Made by a program: the position numbers and the translations under genes. A stretch of 7,822 nt of DNA from Pseudobdellovibrionaceae bacterium (GTDB taxonomy: Bacteria > Bdellovibrionota > Bdellovibrionia > Bdellovibrionales > JAMPXM01), in contig CAJYOV010000384.1 of the NCBI GenBank assembly GCA_913776405.1, positions 1 to 7,822 of the forward strand, written 5' to 3'. This document shows positions 1 through 5,943 of this stretch, one piece after another (positions within the stretch are counted from its first letter, which is position 1; each line of letters begins with the position of its first letter). Below the pieces are notes generated by a model. It saw only the letters and a list, made by a program, of their open reading frames with translations. It was not told where the DNA came from and made no database searches.

Positions 1-431
1 GCGAGGTCGCGGAACGCTTTCATGATACCGAGAACTGTTCCCAAGAGACCGACGAACGGGGCGTTGGAGCCAATCGTTGCGAGGATGTTGAGCGAGCGTT
101 CAAGTGTCGGGCGCTCAAGAAGAGCGAACGCATTGATGACTTCCGGTAAACCATTCGTGCCGGTCTCTTTTACGTGACGAAGACCGTAGGCAAGCGCGCG
201 CCCTTCGAGAGACTCGCGATCTTTTGAGAGATCTTCGAGTTCGTCGAGGTTGTTCGATTGCACAGCCTCTTTCATGCGCGCTTTAACGCGATTGCTTCGC
301 GATGTGACACCACGAAGAGTGATCCAGCGCTCGAGGATCAAGCCGATACTGATAACACTGACGACTAAGAGGAGCCAGAGAATCGCTTCGGCGCCGCCTT
401 GGGCAATATTGAACAGGCGTTGAGTTAGCAT
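1..431 (-). CDS. MotA/TolQ/ExbB-family proton channel subunit (partial, C-terminus outside window)
   Basis: Inner-membrane channel protein that in this family uses proton flow to energise TonB-, Tol-, flagellar- or gliding-type machines. Translating the minus strand from the ATG at 431 gives 143 open codons running off the left edge; family members are usually about 200-250 residues, so roughly the N-terminal 60% is present. A first membrane helix spans about residues 14-36 (ILWLLLVVSVISIGLILE). A cytoplasmic stretch follows, then the family signature around residues 117-140, containing GSNAPFVGLLGTVLGI, which begins the second pore helix. A GGAAAGG Shine-Dalgarno six bases upstream and a strong sigma-70 promoter support this start. 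It is divergent from the sulfatase-like gene. The fragment cannot separate ExbB from TolQ or from AglR-type gliding-motor subunits; downstream ExbD/TolR-like genes would be expected to the left of the window. The family call is seen directly; the machine it serves is unknown. Confidence 0.93.
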   Translation of the reverse strand, partial: MLTQRLFNIAQGGAEAILWLLLVVSVISIGLILERWITLRGVTSRSNRVKARMKEAVQSNNLDELEDLSKDRESLEGRALAYGLRHVKETGTNGLPEVINAFALLERPTLERSLNILATIGSNAPFVGLLGTVLGIMKAFRDL

Positions 432-437
432 GACGAA

Positions 438-444
438 CCTTTCC
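438..444 (-). promoter_or_regulatory. Shine-Dalgarno of the ExbB/TolQ-like gene
   Basis: Read on the minus strand this is GGAAAGG, six bases before the ATG at 431. It is the clearest ribosome binding site in the window and fixes the start of the channel gene. Confidence 0.75.
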
Positions 445-470
445 AGAGTTACGTAAGAAGGGACGAGTCA

Positions 471-499
471 ATTATCGACACACGTAGTTTGAGGGTCAA
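471..499 (-). promoter_or_regulatory. Sigma-70-type promoter for the ExbB/TolQ-like gene
   Basis: On the minus strand a -35 box TTGACC (494-499) is separated by exactly 17 bases from a -10 box GATAAT (471-476). Each hexamer matches the consensus at five of six positions. Transcription would start near position 464, leaving a leader of about 33 bases that contains the Shine-Dalgarno. It sits in the only real intergenic region of the window, which favours a true promoter over a chance match. Confidence 0.72.
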
Positions 500-529
500 G
501 GCATCAGCGAATCGTGTTAACTTCATGTC

Positions 530-2368
530 ATGGGTTCTTTCAGTTCCTTTTCATCCTTGGCGGCGGGCCTTCTTCTAGCTGCTTCTTGTCTCAGTTCCTG
601 CACGTCGTGGCGGGCACCTGCGAAGCCATCGACCCTCGTCATCTTGGTCGAGAGTCTAGGTTTCAATTCGTTTTCTTGTGGGGATTCAAATAGCTCAGGC
701 GAGGACGTGCTCTTTGAGGCGTTTTGCCGTGAGTCGGTCCGGTTTACTCATGCCTACGCGCCATCACCGATGAGTCAACCGACGATCGCTTCGATTTTGA
801 CGGGGCTATACCCTGTCGAACATGGCGTTAGACACAATGGACCACAAGCTCTGGCGGCGCGGTACGAAACCATCGGTGAGAAAGCACGCGAAGTTGGTTT
901 TCGAACCTCTTTTTTTTCGGGTGGTCCGCCCATCTTCCGCCGTTCTGGGTTCAATCAAGGGATGGACGTTTTTGAGGACGGCATTCCCGTTAACATGAAG
1001 CAGATCTACAGACCCGCTTCGCAGGTCGTGAATCTGTTCTTGAATTGGCAGCAGTCTCTTCCGGGTAAGAGCCCATATCTTTCCTTTTTGTTTTTAGCGG
1101 ATCCTCAATTCGTCGATCAGCCGACCGCGAACGAGTTGGGCGAAGTGCGCGAGAGTTCGTATCAAAGTCAGGTGATGGAAGTGAGCGAGTCGCTAAGCGA
1201 CTTAGTTCGCGAGTTGAAGCATCGAAAGGTGTGGGACTCGACCAATATATTTCTCGTTGGCCTCAACGGCTTTGTCTCAGATCGTCGCGCGGGCGAACCT
1301 GGCGCTACGAATCTTTTTTTTGAGTCGACTCGCGCGACTCTCATGCTAAAGCCTGCTCGAAAAATGAAAGAGGGCCCCTACAACTGGAAGATCGATTCGA
1401 ACGTTTCGCTCGTAGATCTAGGCGTGACGTTGTTCAACGTGTTGGGGCTTTCTCAAGGCGGGCAGAAATCGAAGTTGAATCCTGTTTCGCTCGAGCAGTC
1501 GTTAGTCAGCCCAAATCCCGACTGGGATTCAGATCGAAAAATTCTGGTCGAGTCGGCGTGGCCCGTTTGGAAATCTCATGGCGCCGTTCGAGCTGCGTTG
1601 AGAAGCGGGCCTTACTTTTATCTCTTCGATGAAAACGATCAGCTCTACAACACGCTAACCGATAGCTTGGAAGTAACACCTCTGCTTTTGGCAGAGCCGA
1701 GCGTTGCGCGTTTACGCGATAATTTTGCCTCAACGTTGCGTGATTTGGGTTATCACCCGTGGCGAAGCCGAGGCTCGGAGATGTCGCTACAGGCAGCGAA
1801 GGCGTTACTCGCTCAAGAACTGTGGCGTGATCGCGAACCAAGTACCGATGTGCTGAATCGGCTATCGAAACTCAGCCGCAGATTCCCTGATGATCGAGAG
1901 CTTTTGGGTTGGCGTGCGAACCTCGCGCTTCAGCGTGCGGATTGGGTTGAGCTGAAATCCTTAGCTGCTTCGGATCGGCCGGCTTGGCTGTTCGTTGCCG
2001 AAACGAATCTTGAAACGAAAAAGAAAGTCGAGTTGCCGAAAGACGCCTGTTTGAAGGCGATGCTAGCGCGGGTGGGGCAACCTGAAAAAAATTGCGGGGA
2101 TGCTCCAGCGCGCGATCTTTTGATCTGGTCCGACGAAAAATCGACAGCCGATTCGCGTAATCGCGCCATGGATGCTTTTCTCATCTCATCAGTTTCGCGA
2201 ACGCTTACCGATCGGATCGCTCGCGCGGACATGGTCGCAGGCGATGTTTGGGATGTATCGTCAGGCCGCTGGCCAGAGCCACCTTTGTCAGATTTGATGT
2301 TGGCTCTTCCATCATTCAAAAAGTATCGCGCAACCGTCCGCGCTAAGATCGCATCAGAGAGTCGTTAA
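530..2368 (+). CDS. Sulfatase / alkaline-phosphatase-superfamily lipoprotein, probable pseudoenzyme
   Basis: Predicted 612-residue exported lipoprotein. The hydrophobic N-terminus ends in a lipobox, LSSC, with C24 the likely lipidated cysteine (C20 is a weaker alternative). It lacks the usual Lys/Arg before the hydrophobic core. An in-frame TAA at 518-520 excludes a longer protein, and ATG 530 is the first usable codon although no good Shine-Dalgarno precedes it. Residues about 36-310 follow the sulfatase fold: SVRFTHAYAPSP (69-80), SILTGLYPVEHGVRHNG (88-104), a GGPPIFRRSGFNQGMDVFED segment (131-150) and VSLVDLGVTLFNVLGL (292-307). Catalytic positions are altered. The first metal-binding Asp region reads VESLG (E41), the nucleophile block reads SQPTI (82-86) where CxPSR or TLPSH is usual, and the DHG/DNG metal motif reads LNG (245-247). 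The C-terminal ~200 residues are alpha-rich, perhaps TPR-like, and not assignable. The fold is clear. Loss of activity is inference; S82 could still be a nucleophile. It converges on the radical SAM gene with a 4-base gap. Confidence 0.85.
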   Translation: MGSFSSFSSLAAGLLLAASCLSSCTSWRAPAKPSTLVILVESLGFNSFSCGDSNSSGEDVLFEAFCRESVRFTHAYAPSPMSQPTIASILTGLYPVEHGVRHNGPQALAARYETIGEKAREVGFRTSFFSGGPPIFRRSGFNQGMDVFEDGIPVNMKQIYRPASQVVNLFLNWQQSLPGKSPYLSFLFLADPQFVDQPTANELGEVRESSYQSQVMEVSESLSDLVRELKHRKVWDSTNIFLVGLNGFVSDRRAGEPGATNLFFESTRATLMLKPARKMKEGPYNWKIDSNVSLVDLGVTLFNVLGLSQGGQKSKLNPVSLEQSLVSPNPDWDSDRKILVESAWPVWKSHGAVRAALRSGPYFYLFDENDQLYNTLTDSLEVTPLLLAEPSVARLRDNFASTLRDLGYHPWRSRGSEMSLQAAKALLAQELWRDREPSTDVLNRLSKLSRRFPDDRELLGWRANLALQRADWVELKSLAASDRPAWLFVAETNLETKKKVELPKDACLKAMLARVGQPEKNCGDAPARDLLIWSDEKSTADSRNRAMDAFLISSVSRTLTDRIARADMVAGDVWDVSSGRWPEPPLSDLMLALPSFKKYRATVRAKIASESR

Positions 2369-2374
2369 GCGACT
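2360..2374. terminator. Short hairpin spanning two convergent stop codons
   Basis: AGTCG (2360-2364) and CGACT (2370-2374) can pair around a 5-base loop. The structure covers the TAA of the sulfatase-like gene and the TAG of the radical SAM gene. No T-tract follows on either strand, so this is at best a weak bidirectional terminator or an mRNA 3'-end structure, and may be chance. Confidence 0.2.
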
Positions 2375-3164
2375 ACCCTAAGACCGTAGCGCGAATGCCT
2401 GAGCGTCGTTCGAGCTTCGACGCGATCATGTGAAGGGTATCTTCGTCGCACGCGCGTAAGCCCGACATGGCTGGCGTGCGGCTTGCGGTTTGAATCAGAA
2501 CTTTCTTCGGCTTTAGCATCGCAACGACTTCGATCCAGTCCTCGAGATCGGCTGCTTCGGTGTTATCGAGTGCGCCTTGGCAGAACAAGCTCTGGATCGT
2601 GGCGTCTTTCAGCCCCTTCAGGCCGCTGATGATTTTCCCGAGGCTTACGCGAGCAATCGGTGAATTGAGCGTCTTAAAGACTCGCTCGTTACCCGCATCA
2701 ATCTTGACGACTCTTTCATCGACTCGGTTCAGAGCGTCGACGATTTTCCGTTGATCGAGATTTGCGCCGTTAGTGAGAACAACGAGCGGTTGGCCCTTGA
2801 GCCACAGGTCTCTCAGTTCAATCAAGCCCGCAATCAATGTTGGGAAATCGGGGTGAAGCGTGGGCTCGCCCTTTCCTGAGATGACGATCGCATGAAGAGC
2901 CGGGCCGTTTTCATGACACGCTTTAAGCTGATCTCTCACGGCCGAAAGAATGTCTGAAGCTGAGGGTAAGAAGCCTGTCTCTTTCAATTTGTTCAACCGG
3001 GTTTCGGTGAAGCCAAGGTCGCAATACCCGCAATTGAACGAGCAAATTTTGGCTTGCGATCCAAATGGGTTTACGACAATCGTGCGCCCCAAACGTGCAT
3101 CGTCGACGGGTCCCGAAACGAAATCATGAAACGTCTGATTGTGAAGAGTGGGGGCGGCGCTCAT
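2373..3164 (-). CDS. Radical SAM protein, COG0731/TYW1-like family
   Basis: Predicted cytoplasmic 263-residue radical SAM enzyme. The cluster motif CSFNCGYC gives C41, C45 and C48 for the 4Fe-4S cluster that cleaves S-adenosylmethionine. SGKGEPTLHPDF (96-107) is the GGE-type SAM-binding strand, and VVLTNGANL (128-136) and VKIDAGNERVFKTLNSP (153-169) follow in the order seen in COG0731 proteins. The end (LKPKKVLIQTASRTP, 217-231) also fits that family. There is no SPASM or other C-terminal cysteine cluster, which argues against a sulfatase-maturing or peptide-modifying enzyme. The ATG at 3164 is preferred over a TTG one codon earlier because it forms a TGATG stop/start overlap with the upstream PP2C-like gene, implying translational coupling. 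It is the last gene of the operon. The substrate is unknown; the family includes wybutosine-type tRNA enzymes and many uncharacterised members. Confidence 0.92.
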   Translation of the reverse strand: MSAAPTLHNQTFHDFVSGPVDDARLGRTIVVNPFGSQAKICSFNCGYCDLGFTETRLNKLKETGFLPSASDILSAVRDQLKACHENGPALHAIVISGKGEPTLHPDFPTLIAGLIELRDLWLKGQPLVVLTNGANLDQRKIVDALNRVDERVVKIDAGNERVFKTLNSPIARVSLGKIISGLKGLKDATIQSLFCQGALDNTEAADLEDWIEVVAMLKPKKVLIQTASRTPAMSGLRACDEDTLHMIASKLERRSGIRATVLG

Positions 3165-3871
3165 CAACCGGCTCGCTTACCTGAAGAGATTTGCAAGACG
3201 CCCACCCAGAATGCGTGGTTCGGTGTTGCTGACGCAACGGCGCGACTTAAACCCTCAACTGAAATTTGATCAGTCTGCGCTGAGAAAATGCTCTCTGGCA
3301 AATGGGAGTGCGAAACAAGAGCGAGCTTGTCGCCAGCTCGAGCGCGGAAACTGTTGATGCTCAAATTCAGTGAAGAATCCAAACCCAGGAGTTGTGACGG
3401 CAAGCCCGGAAGGATTTCGCCTTCCGTACTGAAATCGAATGAGAGGTCGATTTGTGAGCCGAGCGGCAAAAGCTTTCGGCCCGGACGGCTCAGCAAGATC
3501 TGCGGATTCCCAGATTGCACCCACACGAATTCGTCTTCTTCGAGAGTGCCTGCGAAAATCTCAACGCCCGATCGGAATTCGTCACGATTGTCGTCTCGGA
3601 AAAGCGACTCGTTCGCAAGAAGTGTTGCGGTCCGAAGACGGTTCGCTGCTGTCGAAAGGCACGACATCTTTTGAAAGACAGAAGTTGCTTCCGAGTCCTC
3701 GCGCGCGAGCGCAAGGTAATCGGTCATGCGCTCGATGACTTTACGCGCAGCCTCTCTAGGCCCCCAGGGTGTCGCCACGATGAGAAGTTTTGATTCGAGG
3801 TCGAGATGGATTTCGGGCCGGGGCCGAAACGTGCGGCCGCTGTAGGGCCGTTCGTTGAAAGAGAAATTCAC
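3164..3871 (-). CDS. PP2C-like (PPM/SpoIIE fold) protein, probable pseudophosphatase
   Basis: Predicted 235-residue soluble protein. I recognise a PP2C Ser/Thr phosphatase fold by motif order. LLIVATPWGPREAARKVIER (29-48) sits where active enzymes have V-A-D-G-M-G-G followed by a helix. A mid-domain FVWVQSGNPQILLSRPGRK (115-133) matches the family's w-x-x-G-N/R-x-x-x-L-x-R strand pair. AGDKLALVSHSHLPE (179-193) sits where GD-x-L-L-L-x-S-D-G-L is usual, and a terminal TPNHAFWVGVLQI (216-228) sits where DN-x-T is usual. The metal-ligand Asp is missing at all three places (T34, H188, and N/P near 217-218), so dephosphorylation is unlikely. The GTG start forms a GTGA overlap with the FHA-FHA gene upstream, and the TGA overlaps the radical SAM ATG downstream. 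Such proteins often pair with FHA proteins and kinases, so a binding or scaffolding role is my inference. Sequence similarity is remote; an unrelated fold remains possible. Confidence 0.68.
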   Translation of the reverse strand: MNFSFNERPYSGRTFRPRPEIHLDLESKLLIVATPWGPREAARKVIERMTDYLALAREDSEATSVFQKMSCLSTAANRLRTATLLANESLFRDDNRDEFRSGVEIFAGTLEEDEFVWVQSGNPQILLSRPGRKLLPLGSQIDLSFDFSTEGEILPGLPSQLLGLDSSLNLSINSFRARAGDKLALVSHSHLPESIFSAQTDQISVEGLSRAVASATPNHAFWVGVLQISSGKRAG

Positions 3872-5943
3872 GAGCCACCGAACGCTTTCATCTTGTTCTT
3901 GGCTCGCTTGTAGTACTGACCATCTTGATGATCAGTTTCGAGAATCTCTTTCCATTTCTTCTTCGCTTCGTCGATTTGGCCCAAGCCTTCGCTGATAATC
4001 GACTCTTCATACAACGAGCGCAGTTTCGCGTTTTTCTGGCGTTGAATATTGGCGTTCAGTTCCGCTGCCTCTTCGTTTTGCGGGTCGAGCGCCTTAATCT
4101 TATTGATGTTGTTCACGGCTTCCGGATACTTCTGATTTGTAAACGCAAGCTGCGCGGCCTGCAGATATTTTGAGATCGCAGCAGTCTTATTCGCTTTCAT
4201 CGAAGAGATCTTGCTTCGTGAAATGACTTTTAGATTCTCAGGGTCTGGGAATCGTGAACCTACGTGTTTCCCGTAAGCTTCGACTGCGCCATCGAGATCA
4301 CCTTGTTTTTCTAAGCGCTCGGCGTTCGCGTAAAGGCGTTTTCCAGCCGCAACGGCTGATGCGTAGTCTTTTTGTTTCTCAAGCTTCGCATCGCGCTCTG
4401 CAACGCGGGCGCGGATTTTGTTTAAGAACTCTTCGATGCGCGGGTTTGAGGGGTCTCGCTCATATGTCGGTGCGAGGCACGTACGGAGTTCGCTTTCATT
4501 CAAAGTCGTATTCGAGAGCGGTTCACATTGACGTAAGTTCTGGTCAACGATAACGCGATTTTCAGCGGCGATCTTCAGATCGCGCTCAACAGCTCGACGT
4601 TGTTCTTCAATCATAGCTTGCTCTTCGCACTCACGTGCGATCGCCAATGAGTTCTCGTAACCGGTCGGCAAAATCTCGTGAAGCTTCTTAAGTTGTTCGG
4701 CAGCAAGAGCTTGCTTGCCCTGCATGAACAAATTCTTACCTAAAACCATAAGCTCTTTCACGCGCTGCTGTTGTTGCGGCGTGAGTTTGCTAAATGGATC
4801 GTTGGCAACGGCCTCGACCTTTTTCTTCGGTGGCGGTGGCGGTTCGTCCTGCAAGAAATAAACAGCGCCTGCAATGAACAGAGCGGCGATGGCATAAAAG
4901 CGGATTTTTTTGTTCTTCGCATTTCGAGCTTCGAGATCGAAGTCACCCGCACCTTGGCCGTCGTAGATCATCGGTGCGCCGCCGGTTCCATCGACGCGAA
5001 CGGCACCGCCCGGACCTGATGGAACAGGGAAGTTGATCATTTCGTAGCCGCCTTGCGGCTGTGCGACCGCAGGAACGGCTGAAAGGACATCTTGTGGAAC
5101 CACCATTAGGCGGCGCTCAAAATTCGGGTCGCGAACCTCAAAGTGAATCGAGAGTTGACCGACTTGAATGACGTCGCCGCTGCGAATAGCCTTAAGCTCA
5201 TCGGCCGCGAGTGGCATGCCGTTTAAAAGAGTGCCGTTTGAGCTGCCGAGATCGCGAATGAAATTGCCTTGTGGGCTCGTAGAGAGTTCAAACTGTTTCC
5301 GACTCGCTTTGCGATCGTTCAGAAGAATCTGTGAGCCCTCTTCACGACCGGCAAGCCACTTACGACCTTCAAGTTTGATCGTTTCTTCGCGCTTATTCGC
5401 ATCGATAACACGTAAGAAGGGGAGACCGACTGCGACTGTGGATTCGATAATCTTCGTCGATTCGTCGCTGCCTTCGAACTCAACCGGCGCAATTCGAGCA
5501 GGGAAATTACCCGAAGCTTGAGCGGGCACAGCGAGAGCTTCGCTTTGACCGACAGCCATCGGCATTTCGTAAGAGTCGGCTTCGATCTGTGCTTGAGCGT
5601 GTGCCTGCGATTGAGCTTGTGCGACTGAGGTCGCACGCTCGAAGAACAAGAAGTCGTAACCCGCAAGTTTGAAAACTGTGCCGTTTTCAAGTTTCAAGTT
5701 CTGGACGGGCGAGCCGGCAACGTTGAGGTCGCCAAACTTCGAGAGAACTTGAACTTCCCAGGCGCCGTCGACTTCTGAGATTCTGAAATGTGTTCGAGAG
5801 ATTCCAGGTTGTTCCTGAAGCTGAACGTCGCAGTCGGAACTGCGACCAAACGTATACTCGCGACCGCTCTCAAGAGCGACCTCGTTTACGTCCTGACCAT
5901 GGAGTCTCAGCTTCACCAAAAACACGTTACTGGAACCTTTCAT
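3868..5943 (-). CDS. Tandem FHA-domain, single-pass membrane protein with periplasmic TPR-like region
   Basis: Predicted 691-residue inner-membrane protein. FHA domain 1 (about 7-102) has GRSSDCDV (33-40) and SRTHF (49-53) but lacks a recognisable SSNGT loop. FHA domain 2 (about 175-270) has GREEGSQILLND (199-210), SRKQF (214-218, Gln for the usual His) and a textbook DLGSSNGTLLNG (231-242). The FHA domains are joined by an Ala/Gln-repeat linker. A Gly/Pro-rich stretch (about 290-335) leads to KNKKIR and one membrane helix (about 347-364), then DEPPPPPKKK and a long alpha-helical, TPR-like C-terminus (about 394-690, e.g. RLEKQGDLDGAVEAYGKHV). The positive flank before the helix suggests FHA domains in the cytoplasm and TPRs in the periplasm. 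FHA domains bind phosphothreonine peptides; TPRs bind proteins. Domain order resembles envelope-spanning adaptors such as myxobacterial GltG-type FHA proteins, but orthology is not shown. It overlaps the upstream gene by 17 bases and the PP2C-like gene by 4. A GTG at 5925 is an alternative start. Confidence 0.93.
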   Translation of the reverse strand: MKGSSNVFLVKLRLHGQDVNEVALESGREYTFGRSSDCDVQLQEQPGISRTHFRISEVDGAWEVQVLSKFGDLNVAGSPVQNLKLENGTVFKLAGYDFLFFERATSVAQAQSQAHAQAQIEADSYEMPMAVGQSEALAVPAQASGNFPARIAPVEFEGSDESTKIIESTVAVGLPFLRVIDANKREETIKLEGRKWLAGREEGSQILLNDRKASRKQFELSTSPQGNFIRDLGSSNGTLLNGMPLAADELKAIRSGDVIQVGQLSIHFEVRDPNFERRLMVVPQDVLSAVPAVAQPQGGYEMINFPVPSGPGGAVRVDGTGGAPMIYDGQGAGDFDLEARNAKNKKIRFYAIAALFIAGAVYFLQDEPPPPPKKKVEAVANDPFSKLTPQQQQRVKELMVLGKNLFMQGKQALAAEQLKKLHEILPTGYENSLAIARECEEQAMIEEQRRAVERDLKIAAENRVIVDQNLRQCEPLSNTTLNESELRTCLAPTYERDPSNPRIEEFLNKIRARVAERDAKLEKQKDYASAVAAGKRLYANAERLEKQGDLDGAVEAYGKHVGSRFPDPENLKVISRSKISSMKANKTAAISKYLQAAQLAFTNQKYPEAVNNINKIKALDPQNEEAAELNANIQRQKNAKLRSLYEESIISEGLGQIDEAKKKWKEILETDHQDGQYYKRAKNKMKAFGGS
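5587..5622 (-). repeat. Ala-Gln low-complexity linker in the tandem FHA protein
   Basis: Residues 108-119 read AQAQSQAHAQAQ, an alternating Ala/Gln tract right after FHA domain 1. The codons vary (GCT, GCA, GCG; CAA, CAG), so it is not a simple DNA repeat but a protein-level linker, probably flexible or helical, between the two FHA domains. Confidence 0.6.
5923..5943 (-). other. Overlap junction with two candidate starts
   Basis: The FHA-TM-TPR gene stops with TAA at 5927-5929, inside the start of the tandem FHA gene. ATG 5943 has a purine stretch (AGAAG) directly abutting it, too close for a normal Shine-Dalgarno. The GTG at 5923-5925, two bases after the TAA, has AAAGG (5936-5940) ten bases upstream. 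Using it would remove six residues and leave FHA domain 1 intact. Confidence 0.5.

Larger units (their letters stand above)
432..529. other. Divergent intergenic spacer
   Basis: This 98-base spacer lies between the divergent ExbB/TolQ-like and sulfatase-like genes. It holds the minus-strand promoter and ribosome binding site described separately. In the plus direction I find no convincing promoter: TTGAGG at 489-494 could act as a -35 box, but the only AT-rich candidate -10 (TGTTAA, 515-520) is about 20 bases away and very close to the start codon. No clear Shine-Dalgarno precedes the ATG at 530. Confidence 0.6.

Noticed and set aside
283..471. 62-codon minus-strand open frame at the left end
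   Set aside because: It overlaps the ExbB/TolQ-like gene in another frame, would start at the -10 box of the promoter, and its translation is Arg-rich with no domain features.
1506..2319. Minus-strand open frames of 111 and 129 codons inside the sulfatase-like gene
   Set aside because: They lie wholly within a gene with clear domain motifs on the other strand, their translations are basic and low in recognisable motifs, and they have no convincing ribosome binding sites.
2373..3164. Radical SAM gene as the sulfatase-maturing (formylglycine-generating) enzyme for the neighbouring sulfatase-like protein
   Set aside because: The protein is only 263 residues, has no SPASM cysteine cluster after the radical SAM core, matches the COG0731 pattern instead, and the neighbour lacks the Arg of the C/S-x-P/A-x-R maturation motif (SQPTI).
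3165..3167. TTG as start of the radical SAM gene
   Set aside because: The very next codon is an ATG that overlaps the upstream TGA by one base, the standard coupling arrangement.
3288..3793. Plus-strand open frames of up to 128 codons opposite the PP2C-like gene
   Set aside because: Translations are Arg/Ser-rich shadows of the minus-strand gene. I considered whether they, rather than the weakly recognisable PP2C-like frame, were real, but only the minus-strand frame has start/stop coupling on both sides and a domain-like pattern.
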